A stretch of DNA of 64,000 nucleotides from contig NZ_CP010978.1 in the NCBI RefSeq assembly GCF_000271665.2, forward strand, positions 590,501 to 654,500, read 5' to 3'. The notes under the pieces are model-generated. The model was not told the origin of the DNA and searched no databases. It saw nothing but the letters and a program-made list of their open reading frames with translations. The position numbers and the translations under genes were made by a program. Positions 44,881 to 53,265 of this stretch are shown in pieces. How positions within the stretch are numbered: the stretch's first letter is position 1; every line of letters begins with the position of its first letter. Source of the DNA: Pelosinus fermentans JBW45. GTDB taxonomy: Bacteria > Bacillota > Negativicutes > DSM-13327.

Positions 44881-45135
44881 TTAAACAGCCTTTGTTACCA
44901 TTGCATCCAGGCATTCTTTGCAGATATTTTTATTTTTAAAGACAGTCACTTCATCCGCATTGCCACAGAAAACACATGAACAAGCTGGTTCATATTTGCG
45001 TAAGATGATACGGTCGCTGTCTACATAAATTTCTAGAGCGTCTTTTTCTTCAATGGAGAGTGTGCGGCGCAATTCAATTGGAATAACGACCCTACCAAGC
45101 TCGTCCACTTTTCTTACAATACCAGTTGATTTCAT
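44881..45135 (-). CDS. abrB: AbrB family transition-state regulator
   Basis: An 84-residue DNA-binding protein. The SpoVT-AbrB domain MKSTGIVRKVDELGRVVIPI occupies residues 1-45; the C-terminal part has CSCVFCGN...ICKECL, a four-cysteine arrangement (C-x-C-x2-C ... C-x2-C) of possible zinc-binding type. ATG at 45135 follows GAGGAGA at a normal distance; an upstream ATG would read through the control region. It is divergent from metG as in Bacillus and has three Spo0A boxes around its promoter, so repression at sporulation onset is inferred. Confidence 0.94.
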   Translation of the reverse strand: MKSTGIVRKVDELGRVVIPIELRRTLSIEEKDALEIYVDSDRIILRKYEPACSCVFCGNADEVTVFKNKNICKECLDAMVTKAV

Positions 45136-45166
45136 TATAATTAATTCTCCTCTCATTTCAACAACA

Positions 45167-45173
45167 TTCGACA
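45167..45173 (-). promoter_or_regulatory. Spo0A box at abrB, downstream of the promoter
   Basis: The minus strand reads TTTTGTCGAATG, containing the perfect 0A box TGTCGAA with the extended TTTGTCGAA context. It lies about 10-20 bases after the transcription start, the same relative place as in the Bacillus abrB gene. Confidence 0.75.
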
Positions 45174-45189
45174 AAATATGTCCAACTAA

Positions 45190-45218
45190 ATAATACCAAA
45201 TTCCCGTAAAGTTGTCAA
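45190..45218 (-). promoter_or_regulatory. Sigma-A promoter of abrB
   Basis: On the minus strand TTGACA (45213-45218), exactly 17 bases, TATTAT (45190-45195). The predicted start point lies just ahead of the Spo0A box at 45167. Confidence 0.85.
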
Positions 45219-45307
45219 CCTATTTTTACCATATCAGTAAATATGTTGTACGGTACTGCAAATTATCTTGTCAGAAAAAGACGAATGGTGCAAAGTCTCT
45301 AGAATAG

Positions 45308-45314
45308 TTCGACA
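45308..45314 (-). promoter_or_regulatory. Spo0A box, abrB-metG intergenic region
   Basis: TTCGACA on the plus strand, TGTCGAA on the minus strand: a second perfect 0A box, about 90 bases upstream of the abrB -35 element. Confidence 0.55.
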
Positions 45315-45340
45315 TAAGTGTATATTCTTGGTAAAATAGG

Positions 45341-45377
45341 GACAATAATAAAAAAGTATGATATTTTTATTATTGTC
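45341..45377. other. AT-rich 14-bp perfect hairpin upstream of metG
   Basis: GACAATAATAAAAA (45341-45354) and its exact reverse complement (45364-45377) enclose a nine-base loop. Its right end overlaps the third 0A box. It lies upstream of the metG promoter, so it may be a DNA site rather than an RNA leader. Confidence 0.6.
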
Positions 45378-45380
45378 GAA
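45374..45380 (+). promoter_or_regulatory. Spo0A box upstream of metG
   Basis: A third perfect TGTCGAA, 17 bases before the metG -35 element. Confidence 0.55.
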
Positions 45381-45396
45381 TTATGACATGGAATTT

Positions 45397-45424
45397 TTGT
45401 CATTTAAGTTATGGAAGGTACAAT
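45397..45424 (+). promoter_or_regulatory. Sigma-A promoter of metG
   Basis: TTGTCA (45397-45402), 16 bases, TACAAT (45419-45424). The start codon is 58 bases downstream. No T-box or SAM riboswitch fits in the leader. Confidence 0.7.
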
Positions 45425-45481
45425 TATAAAAAGAACATCTTTTGTTGCCAATTTAACATTATGGGGAGGCTTATTACAACC

Positions 45482-47416
45482 GTGGAAAAGAAACCATTTT
45501 ATATTACAACGCCTATTTATTATCCGAGTGATCGCTTACATATTGGTCATGCTTACACAACGACCATTGCTGATGCGGCTGCCAGGTATAAAAGGCTAGC
45601 GGGATCAGAAGTACTCTTTCTCACTGGATCAGATGAACATGGTCAAAAAATTCAGCGCAAAGCGGCAGAACAGAATGTGACACCGATTGCTTATGTTGAT
45701 AAAATTGTTGATTCTTTTCAGCAATTATGGGAGAAATTGAATATTTCTCATGATGATTTTATTCGTACAACGCAGCAGCGTCACCATGATGTTGTGCAAG
45801 CTATTTTCCAGAAAATTTATGATAAAGGTGATATTTACAAAGCTGCTTATGAAGGCTGGTATTGTACTCCTTGCGAAACCTTCTGGATGGAGCGGCAGGT
45901 TGTAGAGGGGAAGTGTCCTGACTGCGGGCGGCCAGTAGAAATCGTGCAGGAGGAAAGTTATTTCTTCCGCATGTCTAAATATCAAGACCGATTGCTTGCC
46001 TATATTGAAAGCAATCCTGATTTCATTCAGCCTGTATCTCGCCGTAATGAAATGCTGAATTTTATTAAGGGGGGGTTAGAGGATCTTTGTGTTTCCCGCA
46101 CAACCTTTGACTGGGGGATTCCTGTACCCTTTGACACCAAGCATGTCGTGTATGTATGGTTTGACGCCTTAACCAATTATATTACCGCTGCAGGCTATCT
46201 AGATGATCGGGAGAAATTTGCTAAGTTCTGGCCAGCTGACATTCATTTAGTCGGAAAGGAAATTGTACGTTTTCATAGTATTATTTGGCCGATTATCTTA
46301 ATGGCTTTGGATCTTGAAATACCGGCAAAGGTATATGGACACGGCTGGTTAATCATGGAAGGCGATAAAATGTCCAAATCCAAAGGCAATGTAATTGATC
46401 CGGTTACCTTAATTGAAGAGTTTGGTCCAGATGCAATTCGTTATTTCTTGCTGAGAGAGATCAATTTAGGAATGGATGGGAATTTCTCCAGAGAAGCTCT
46501 TATTAATCGGATTAATGCTGATTTGGCAAATGACTTAGGAAACTTATTGCATAGAACGTTAAACATGATTGGTCGTTTTAATGGTGGTGTGATTAAAGCA
46601 GCTGGTGATGTAGAAGAACTAGATCACCAGTTGGCACAATTAGTACAGAGTACCGTTATCCAATATGAAAAATTTATGGATGTTATGGATATTAATGCAG
46701 CAATCAAAGTTGTTTGGGCATTGATCAGCCGTACCAATAAATATATTGATGAAACGGCTCCCTGGGCATTAGCTAAGGATGAGGCGAAGCACTCCCGCCT
46801 TAATACGGTGCTGTACAATCTGGCAGAGACGCTGCGAATTATAGCAATTTTGATTACTCCTTTTATGCCGGTTACAGGACCAAAGATTTGGGGGCAGTTG
46901 GGGTTAACCACTGATTTTAAAGCTGTAACCTTGGAGGATGTTAAGGGCTGGGGAAAACTACCCGCAGGCATTGTTGTATCGAAACCTGAACCTATCTTCC
47001 CACGGATTGAAGATAAGGTTGTTGAAGCTGCAGCAGAAGTGAAGGCGGCAGATCAGGATAAACAACAGTCAGCAGCGGTAGCTGATGAAAATACCCCTGA
47101 GGTTAGCATTGATGAATTTGCAAAGATGGATCTTAGAGTCGTCACCGTACTAGCAGCTGAAAAAGTGGAAAAGGCTGATAAGCTCTTGAAATTGACGGTG
47201 GACTTGGGCACCCAGCAGCGTACTATTGTTTCAGGCATTGCTAAGCATTACACACCAGAAGAATTAGTAGGTCAGAATGTAGTCATGATTATTAACTTAA
47301 AGCCAGCGAAAATTCGCGGTATCGAATCTCGTGGCATGGTTTTAGCGGCTTCTTGTGATGATCAATTAAAAGTAGTCACCGTTCCCGGAATGCCTGCCGG
47401 CAGCAAGGTGAAATAA
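45482..47416 (+). CDS. metG: Methionyl-tRNA synthetase
   Basis: A 644-residue class I synthetase. The HIGH signature is HIGHAYTTTIADAAARY near residue 20, KMSKSKGNVIDP near 300, with a four-cysteine zinc knuckle CTPCETFW...CPDCGRP near 128-147. The C-terminal domain (about 540-644: DEFAKMDLRVVTVLAAEKV, NLKPAKIRGIESRGM) is the EMAPII/Trbp111 tRNA-binding domain. GTG 45482 is chosen (VEKKPFYITTPIYYPS) with GGGGAGG 12 bases upstream; ATG 45461 would overlap that site. It charges tRNA(Met) for initiation and elongation. Confidence 0.95.
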   Translation: MEKKPFYITTPIYYPSDRLHIGHAYTTTIADAAARYKRLAGSEVLFLTGSDEHGQKIQRKAAEQNVTPIAYVDKIVDSFQQLWEKLNISHDDFIRTTQQRHHDVVQAIFQKIYDKGDIYKAAYEGWYCTPCETFWMERQVVEGKCPDCGRPVEIVQEESYFFRMSKYQDRLLAYIESNPDFIQPVSRRNEMLNFIKGGLEDLCVSRTTFDWGIPVPFDTKHVVYVWFDALTNYITAAGYLDDREKFAKFWPADIHLVGKEIVRFHSIIWPIILMALDLEIPAKVYGHGWLIMEGDKMSKSKGNVIDPVTLIEEFGPDAIRYFLLREINLGMDGNFSREALINRINADLANDLGNLLHRTLNMIGRFNGGVIKAAGDVEELDHQLAQLVQSTVIQYEKFMDVMDINAAIKVVWALISRTNKYIDETAPWALAKDEAKHSRLNTVLYNLAETLRIIAILITPFMPVTGPKIWGQLGLTTDFKAVTLEDVKGWGKLPAGIVVSKPEPIFPRIEDKVVEAAAEVKAADQDKQQSAAVADENTPEVSIDEFAKMDLRVVTVLAAEKVEKADKLLKLTVDLGTQQRTIVSGIAKHYTPEELVGQNVVMIINLKPAKIRGIESRGMVLAASCDDQLKVVTVPGMPAGSKVK

Positions 47417-47417
47417 G

Positions 47418-47460
47418 ATTACATAAGAAAGCGCCTGCTATAGGCGCTTTCTTATGTAAT
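47418..47460 (+). terminator. Long hairpin after metG
   Basis: Arms 47418-47435 and 47443-47460 are perfect 18-bp reverse complements around a seven-base loop (TGCTATA). A T-run is lacking, so termination efficiency is uncertain. Confidence 0.75.
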
Positions 47461-47508
47461 AGGATAAAAGTTTATGTTTTTGTGGAAGAGAGCCAGGAAA
47501 GAATGATT

Positions 47509-47594
47509 GAACCGCAGAGACGCAGAGCGCGCTGAGGGGGATTCTCTAACTCTATTATTTCTTCTTTCTCTGTGTTCTCTGTGCCTCTGCGGTT
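47509..47594. repeat. Family B palindrome
   Basis: GAACCGCAGAGACGCAGAGC, GCGCTGAGGGGG, T-rich centre, TCTCTGTGTTCTCTGTGCCT and CTGCGGTT. Complete copy between metG and tatD. Confidence 0.92.
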
Positions 47595-47649
47595 GAAAAA
47601 CGGACATGCAGTGTTTTGCTTAACATAACAAGTACAAGGAGTGTTAACC

Positions 47650-48414
47650 ATGTTATTTGATTCTCATGCACATATTGATGATGAAAAGTTTGATATCGAT
47701 CGTGAAGAAGTAATCCAAAGAGCGATCGACAATGGTGTGACCGGGATTATTAATGTTGGGGCCTCTATGGAATCTTCTGCTCGTTCCATTGCCCTTGCAG
47801 AAAAATATGAAGGTATTTATGCTGCTGTCGGTATTCATCCTCATGATGCTAAAGATGCTTTAGATACAGATTATGAACAATTAGTCCGTTGGACTGCTCT
47901 TGATAAGGTGGTTGCCATTGGAGAGATTGGTCTGGATTATTATTATGATTTTTCACCGAGAGAGGTACAGCGTTCGGTATTTATTCATCAACTTGATGTA
48001 GCTCGTCAAACAAATATTCCTTTTATTATTCACGATCGAGATGCTCATGGTGATCTATTGGAGATTTTAAAGAAAGAAGCCAAAGGCTTAAAAGGTGTGC
48101 TGCACTGTTTTTCAGGGAGTTTGGAGATGGCAAATGAAGTCATAAAGATGGGTTTATATATTTCCATAGCCGGTCCTGTTACCTTTAAAAATGCGGCCAA
48201 ACTTCCTGAAATTGTGACAAAAGTACCATTGGAATATTTGTTGGTAGAAACGGATTCCCCTTATCTAACACCTCAGCCATATCGAGGCAAACGTAACGAA
48301 CCTGCTTATGTAAAATTGGTAGCTGAGCAGGTTGCCAATTTACGTGGTATTGAGATGGACGTTCTGGCAAAAGCTACGAGTGAAAATGTAAAAGAATTAT
48401 TTGGAATATCCTAA
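47650..48414 (+). CDS. tatD: TatD family metal-dependent DNase
   Basis: A 254-residue TIM-barrel hydrolase. Metal ligands are visible in FDSHAHIDDEKFD (N-terminus), GEIGLDYYYD near 95, FIIHDRDAH near 130, HCFSGS near 155 and VETDSPYLTPQPYRGKRNEP near 203. The ATG at 47650 has AAGGAG about 8 bases upstream. It matches Bacillus yabD in order. Family members are 3'-5' exonucleases or deoxyribonucleases. Confidence 0.94.
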   Translation: MLFDSHAHIDDEKFDIDREEVIQRAIDNGVTGIINVGASMESSARSIALAEKYEGIYAAVGIHPHDAKDALDTDYEQLVRWTALDKVVAIGEIGLDYYYDFSPREVQRSVFIHQLDVARQTNIPFIIHDRDAHGDLLEILKKEAKGLKGVLHCFSGSLEMANEVIKMGLYISIAGPVTFKNAAKLPEIVTKVPLEYLLVETDSPYLTPQPYRGKRNEPAYVKLVAEQVANLRGIEMDVLAKATSENVKELFGIS

Positions 48415-48440
48415 GAATAACAGAATATATTAACCTATGG

Positions 48441-48478
48441 GAGAGTATTTTTAATAAAAGATATTCTCTTTATTTTTT
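48441..48478 (+). terminator. Probable terminator of tatD
   Basis: GAGAGTAT pairs with ATATTCTC (one mismatch) around an A/T loop, followed by TTTATTTTTT. Confidence 0.65.
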
Positions 48479-48634
48479 GTAAAATTTAAAGAAAGGACAA
48501 CGTGGTTTTATTTCTCTCTTCAGGGAGACTGACGTCAGGAAATACGTTGGTTTCAAAATATTGACAAGTATGTTGCGTAGGAGGTATAAAAAAGGATATT
48601 TTGGTAAATAATTTAAAGAATGTAAGAAAAAAAC

Positions 48635-48663
48635 TAGACAATACGAATAAGTCATGGTATAAT
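48635..48663 (+). promoter_or_regulatory. Sigma-A promoter of the yabE-like gene
   Basis: TAGACA, 17-base spacer, TATAAT; start codon 29 bases downstream. Confidence 0.7.
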
Positions 48664-48691
48664 ACTTAAACGTTTGAAAAGGAGGTATTTT

Positions 48692-49678
48692 ATGACTTAT
48701 ATTGAGTTGAAAAAAGTGTTTTTTCGACAAAAAATGCTACCCCTATTTCTCGCGCTATTCACTGTTTTATTGGTGGCGACAGGGTTCATGTTTGCCAACA
48801 AAAAAGTACACATTGCCGTTGACGGCACTACCATAATGATTAGCACACTACATAGCAAACCTCAAGATGTTTTAGTACAGGCTGGAATTCATTTAGATCC
48901 AAAAGATGAATATCGTCTGTCGACCAAGAACTTAACGGATGGTAGTACCATTTGGGTATATCGTGCTGTACCTGTTACGGTAACCTATCAGGGAAAAACT
49001 GAGGTGATAGTGACGGGGAAGCCTACAGTGGGGGAATTGGCAGAAAGTTTAGGAATGAACATGGAAAATACTAAACTGGTGCCAGAGGGGCAAAATAAAA
49101 TAGAAGCCGATATGTTTATTCAAGCCATTACGCTAACCCAGAAAGAGGTTGAGCGTGATGTGGTAGAGAGATTTACCGTAATTCGACAGCCGGATTCAAC
49201 CTTGGAAAAGGGGGTTGAGAGGGTAATTGAAGAAGGGCAGGATGGTGTAAAAACGGTTGTTGCTCGTATTCATTATGCTGATGGTGTGGAAGTAAGTGCG
49301 GAGCAACTGAGTGAAAAAATAAAAGAGCCGCCAAAACCACAGGTTGTTCATGTAGGTACTCGTGATGTGGTTGATACATCACGTGGATCAATGCGATTTA
49401 GCCGAGTAATGGCAATGGAAGCCAGTGCGTATCTGCCAACAGATGGCTCTGTTGAGGGAATAACCGCTACTGGTGTGCCAGCTCGTCGCGGTATTGTAGC
49501 CGTTGATCCCGATGTTATACCGCTGGGAACCAGAGTATATGTGCAGGGATATGGTTTAGCTACGGCTGCCGATGTTGGTGGTGCAATTGTTGGTAATCGT
49601 ATCGATTTGTGTATGGAAAATGACAGTGAAGCCTGGAGATTTGGTAGAAGATCAGTAAAAGTTTATATACTTGACTAA
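48692..49678 (+). CDS. YabE-like cell-wall protein with DUF348, G5 and 3D domains
   Basis: A 328-residue exported protein. One N-terminal membrane/signal segment (about 12-34), DUF348-type repeats (KKVHIAVDGTTIMISTLHSK; then VPVTVTYQGKTEVIVTGKPT), a G5 domain (about 150-210, VERDVVERFTVIRQPDSTLE) and a C-terminal 3D domain with MEASAYLPTDG, AVDPDVIPLGTRVYV and NRIDLCMENDSEA. The three aspartates that name the 3D fold are present. It resembles Rpf/YabE-type peptidoglycan lytic proteins. AAGGAGG lies upstream of ATG 48692. Confidence 0.92.
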   Translation: MTYIELKKVFFRQKMLPLFLALFTVLLVATGFMFANKKVHIAVDGTTIMISTLHSKPQDVLVQAGIHLDPKDEYRLSTKNLTDGSTIWVYRAVPVTVTYQGKTEVIVTGKPTVGELAESLGMNMENTKLVPEGQNKIEADMFIQAITLTQKEVERDVVERFTVIRQPDSTLEKGVERVIEEGQDGVKTVVARIHYADGVEVSAEQLSEKIKEPPKPQVVHVGTRDVVDTSRGSMRFSRVMAMEASAYLPTDGSVEGITATGVPARRGIVAVDPDVIPLGTRVYVQGYGLATAADVGGAIVGNRIDLCMENDSEAWRFGRRSVKVYILD

Positions 49679-49706
49679 CAGGGGGTATACTCCCTGTTCT
49701 TTTTTT
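49677..49706 (+). terminator. Terminator of the yabE-like gene
   Basis: AACAGGG pairs with CCCTGTT around a nine-base loop, followed by eight T with one interrupting C. The stop codon lies just before it. Confidence 0.85.
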
Positions 49707-49777
49707 GATACTATAATATGGATACTTTTGATTGCGAAGTAAGTATCTAGTAGAATGATAGAAAGTGGTAGGGAAAG

Positions 49778-50302
49778 ATGATTAAAGAAGTAATTATTGT
49801 TGAAGGTAAAAATGACATACATGCGGTGAAAAGGGCCGTAGAGGCTGATTGTATTGCAACAGGCGGTTTTGCATTGGCACCTCATAGCTTAGAGAAGATT
49901 GCCCAAGCTTATACGAAGCGTGGCATTATTATTTTGACAGATCCGGATAGTGCTGGTGAGCGGATACGCAATTTTTTAAGCCAGCGTTTTCCAGAAGCCA
50001 AGCACGCCTTTGTTCCCAAAGAAGACGCCATTGCTAAAAATGATATTGGAATTGAACAGGCATCGAGTGAAGCGATACGTGATGCTCTTGCCAAAGTGCG
50101 GTATTTAGAGTGGCAGCCAAGTGAGGAATTTATCTGGTCTGATATTATGCAGTATGGGCTTAGCGGTACCCAAGATGCCTCGGCCAAACGGGCGATTGTT
50201 GGTGCAAAACTTGGCATTGGCTATGCAAATGCTAAAACCTTTTTACAGCGCCTTAACCATTATGGGGTAACCCGCGCCGAATTTGAACAGGCGGTACAAT
50301 AA
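49778..50302 (+). CDS. rnmV: Ribonuclease M5
   Basis: A 174-residue TOPRIM nuclease that matures 5S rRNA. TOPRIM motifs: VIIVEGKNDIHAVKRA near residue 5 and IIILTDPDSAGERIRNFL near 50. It lies directly before ksgA as in Bacillus, and both act on rRNA. The C-terminal region (about 95-174) contains SDIMQYGLSGTQDAS typical of M5. Confidence 0.95.
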   Translation: MIKEVIIVEGKNDIHAVKRAVEADCIATGGFALAPHSLEKIAQAYTKRGIIILTDPDSAGERIRNFLSQRFPEAKHAFVPKEDAIAKNDIGIEQASSEAIRDALAKVRYLEWQPSEEFIWSDIMQYGLSGTQDASAKRAIVGAKLGIGYANAKTFLQRLNHYGVTRAEFEQAVQ

Positions 50303-50318
50303 CATTGGAGGCAGTAAT

Positions 50319-51161
50319 ATGAAACAGCCGACTATAGCAAATAAAGATGTAACCTTACATATTTTAAAGCGATTTGGAATCCGAATGAGCAAAAAGCTCG
50401 GACAGAATTTTTTAATTGATGAACATGTGGTTCAAAGTATCGTGAAGGCCGCCAATATTACCCAGGGTGATGCTGTGCTGGAGATTGGTCCGGGGATCGG
50501 CACTTTAACCCAAGGATTAGCAGAAGCTGGTGCTGCTGTCACGGCTGTGGAAATCGATCGAAGATTGATCGAGGTATTGGCAAAGACACTGGAAGGTTAT
50601 GAAAACATTCGAGTTGTTCATGGTGATATCTTGCGTATTGATATTGGAAAAGAAGTAGCAGCGCCCAGGTATAAGGTGGTAGCAAACTTACCCTATTACA
50701 TTACAACCCCAATTATTATGGGGTTGCTGGAAGCGCATATGCCTGTAGATATTCTAGTAACCATGGTGCAGAAAGAAGTTGCTCAGCGTATGGTTGCTGT
50801 CCCTGGTACGAAAGATTATGGCTCCTTATCCGTGGCAGTTCAATACTACACCAAGCCTGAGATTATGTTTGTTGTACCACCGGCTTCCTTTATTCCGCCT
50901 CCTGCTGTCGATTCAGCAGTGATTCGCTGTACTGTAAGAGAAAAACCGCCAGTAGAGGTAAATGAAAGAATTTTTTTCCGCGTGGTAAAAGCCGCTTTTG
51001 CTCAGCGTCGTAAAACCTTGTCGAATACCCTTAAAACGACAGGTGTACCTGCTGATACCTTAAAAGTAATATTAGAGAAAGCTGGTATTGATGGTGGGCG
51101 TCGTGGTGAGACGTTATCCATAGAAGAATTTGCTGCTATTGCTAATGTATGGATACAGTAA
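50319..51161 (+). CDS. rsmA: 16S rRNA dimethyladenosine transferase
   Basis: A 280-residue KsgA/RsmA methyltransferase that dimethylates A1518 and A1519 of 16S rRNA. KKLGQNFLIDEHVVQSIV near residue 27, SAM loop LEIGPGIGTLTQGLAE near 55, NLPYYITTPIIMGLLE near 128, and the C-terminal AFAQRRKTLSNTL. The ATG at 50319 has GGAGG 7-8 bases upstream; longer starts would overlap rnmV. Also called ksgA. Confidence 0.96.
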   Translation: MKQPTIANKDVTLHILKRFGIRMSKKLGQNFLIDEHVVQSIVKAANITQGDAVLEIGPGIGTLTQGLAEAGAAVTAVEIDRRLIEVLAKTLEGYENIRVVHGDILRIDIGKEVAAPRYKVVANLPYYITTPIIMGLLEAHMPVDILVTMVQKEVAQRMVAVPGTKDYGSLSVAVQYYTKPEIMFVVPPASFIPPPAVDSAVIRCTVREKPPVEVNERIFFRVVKAAFAQRRKTLSNTLKTTGVPADTLKVILEKAGIDGGRRGETLSIEEFAAIANVWIQ

Positions 51162-51172
51162 AAATTATAGTT

Positions 51173-51215
51173 GAAGAGCCCCTGCTTGGTTTCTAGCAGG
51201 GGCTCTTCTCATTTC
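51173..51215. terminator. Bidirectional terminator between rsmA and the glycosyltransferase
   Basis: Arms 51173-51186 and 51195-51208 form a perfect 14-bp GC-rich stem around TGGTTTCT, with T-rich sequence following. Confidence 0.9.
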
Positions 51216-51217
51216 TT

Positions 51218-52003
51218 TTATGGAGTTAAAAAATGATCTAATACATCGAAACGACGTTCATTATGGTAGCCGGTATAGGTCTTGTTTTGCCACTGGCGAG
51301 TTCGAGGAGCATTTTGGAAGACACTGATAGCCTCTAAACAATCGCCTACAATTGTTTCAATGATTTTTGCACAATGGATATGAGTTTTTAAAGATGAACC
51401 TAATTGATAATGCGGAATGGTAGTAGCCACGTCGATTTTTAGTTTATTCATTCTGGATAAAGCCATAGTTACAGGTGGAATGGCCAATTCGCGAATTGGG
51501 ATTGTGGATAAGAAACGTCGTGAGACAGCATGGGGACCGTGAGAGGGCGTGGCCAAATTAATTTTTTTGTCTAAGCCAAGTTCTTTATTTAGATTGAGCC
51601 TCCATTGGAAGGTGGGGTTATAACGTTCAATATGTCGTGGTGGTGCAGGATAGCAATTCGTTAGCGCCAAATCTAAATGTTTGATTAAGATCCCGTCAAT
51701 GAGTTCAGTTAGGTTTTCTGCAAATGTCCCTACCATGTCGCCATCCACAAAGGCCACTACATCGCTGCCTAATGCTAATGCTACCTTTGCGCCGATAGCC
51801 CGAGGGATGTCAATACCTAGACGTTCGTGGAAGTAAAGAATTTGTAATTTTGGGATGCCAATTTGCAACACTTCATGCATGGTAGAATCATTGGAACCGT
51901 TTGCGACTAGAATAATGTGATCAATTTGGAGTGTACTTAAGTTTTGTAGAACTGTTGCGATACGTCCAGCTTCGTTCTTGGCTGGAACAACCACAGTGAT
52001 CAT
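51218..52003 (-). CDS. Family 2 glycosyltransferase
   Basis: A 261-residue GT-A fold protein. MITVVVPAKNEAGRIATVLQ opens the nucleotide-sugar domain; the metal-binding DGD lies in DVVAFVDGDMVGTF near residue 90. No strong membrane span. The AGGTGAT site precedes the ATG. It is transcribed against the conserved ksgA-yabG direction and is an insertion relative to Bacillus. The sugar and acceptor are unknown. Confidence 0.82.
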   Translation of the reverse strand: MITVVVPAKNEAGRIATVLQNLSTLQIDHIILVANGSNDSTMHEVLQIGIPKLQILYFHERLGIDIPRAIGAKVALALGSDVVAFVDGDMVGTFAENLTELIDGILIKHLDLALTNCYPAPPRHIERYNPTFQWRLNLNKELGLDKKINLATPSHGPHAVSRRFLSTIPIRELAIPPVTMALSRMNKLKIDVATTIPHYQLGSSLKTHIHCAKIIETIVGDCLEAISVFQNAPRTRQWQNKTYTGYHNERRFDVLDHFLTP

Positions 52004-52198
52004 GCGCCATCACCTCGAAGATTTTGAGTGCGGTGCATGTGGCTCCTAAAGGCCACAGGTGTAATACAGTATATTGAGAAAAGGTCTTTTTGGTTACCCG
52101 CCAAATGCAGAACTTTTTGAAATATATTGGAAGGTTTTTTGGGTGTGGCACTTTTTTTTTATGCTACATAGTATGTAATAAGTAAGGGGGGGATAGGG

Positions 52199-53074
52199 GT
52201 GGCTAATGTAGCAGTAGGGGATTTAGTAATTCGGAAATCTCATGGCGGTGATGTTGTTTTTAAGGTAACCAATATTTATGAGGACAATATAGGGCAATCA
52301 CATTGTACATTAAAAGGAATGCATTTGCGGTTAGTAGCAGATGCGCCGTTAAGTGATTTAGAACGAGTAGGAGCAGAACACCTGCGTAATGAAATTTTGC
52401 ATATGGAAAGTGTGCATAATGATACAGTGAAAAGAGTTTTGATGCGTCGCAGTATGGAAAGGGAAAAAGTGAATAACGTGCGAGCAGAGCACTCAAAAAA
52501 GTATGAATACTTTGAAATGCCGGGTCGTGTACTGCATCTGGACGGAGACGAAGAGTACCTTGCTATGTGTTTAAAAACCTATCATCAAATGAACATCGAT
52601 GCAGTCGGTCGATGTATTGAGGAATCAAAGCAGCCAGAGCATGTGATTGCTTTAGTGGATGAGTATCGTCCTGACATTTTAATTTTAACTGGTCATGATG
52701 CGTTATTAGGGGGTGGCAAGAAAGACTTCAGAGATATTAATAATTATCGCAATTCTAGATATTTTATAGAATCCGTCAAGAAGGCTAGAATTTTTGAACC
52801 ATCAAAGGATGATTTGGTGATTTTTGCTGGTGCCTGCCAATCTTACTTTGAAGCCATTTTAATAGCAGGGGCTAATTTTGCCAGTGCCCCAACTCGAATT
52901 TTTATTCATGCCTATGATCCTGTGTTTATTGCAGAAAAAGTTGCATTTACTCCCATCAATCGAACGGTTGATATCGGTGATGCCATCACTGCATCCGTAA
53001 CAGGTGCCGATGGCGTAGGAGGGATTGAAACACGGGGAAAATTTAGACTCGGATTACCAAAGACTCCTTATTAA
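52199..53074 (+). CDS. yabG: Sporulation-specific protease YabG
   Basis: A 291-residue protein matching YabG, the cysteine protease that trims spore coat proteins. The N-terminus (VGDLVIRKSHGGDVVFKVTN), LHLDGDEEYLAMCLKTY near 115, DILILTGHDALLGGGK near 160 and FAGACQSYFEAILIAGANFA near 215 (candidate active cysteine) are distinctive. GTG start with AAGGGGGGGA upstream. It shows the organism forms endospores. The 52004-52198 gap holds T-rich sequence without a clear promoter. Confidence 0.94.
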   Translation: MANVAVGDLVIRKSHGGDVVFKVTNIYEDNIGQSHCTLKGMHLRLVADAPLSDLERVGAEHLRNEILHMESVHNDTVKRVLMRRSMEREKVNNVRAEHSKKYEYFEMPGRVLHLDGDEEYLAMCLKTYHQMNIDAVGRCIEESKQPEHVIALVDEYRPDILILTGHDALLGGGKKDFRDINNYRNSRYFIESVKKARIFEPSKDDLVIFAGACQSYFEAILIAGANFASAPTRIFIHAYDPVFIAEKVAFTPINRTVDIGDAITASVTGADGVGGIETRGKFRLGLPKTPY

Positions 53075-53097
53075 AAATAAATACTTATGTGAAAAAA

Positions 53098-53140
53098 GAA
53101 AGCCCTATCAATGATGCTGAAAATCATTGGCAGGGCTTTC
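53098..53140 (+). terminator. Terminator of yabG
   Basis: GAAAGCCCT...CAATGAT pairs with ATCATTG...AGGGCTTTC in an interrupted 16-bp stem, followed by TC-rich sequence. Confidence 0.8.
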
Positions 53141-53180
53141 TCAATAGTCTAACTTTTTGAGGAGAACGTCCAAACGCCAG

Positions 53181-53208
53181 AACGCAGAGGATGCAGAGTG
53201 TACTGAGG
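53181..53208. repeat. Family B fragment, degenerate left arm
   Basis: AACGCAGAGGATGCAGAGTG then TACTGAGG. Only the left half is recognisable. Confidence 0.55.
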
Positions 53209-53265
53209 TTTGTTTATGTTTAAGGGGCTTTTTTGATAATGACAAACAGAGCAAATAAAACGATT

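Noticed and set aside
45425-45481. T-box or SAM riboswitch before metG
   Set aside because: The leader between the likely promoter and start is under 60 bases, too short for either.
48529-48538. CTGACGTCAG palindrome before the yabE-like gene
   Set aside because: A single 10-base palindrome without a second site or known regulator is not enough to call an operator.
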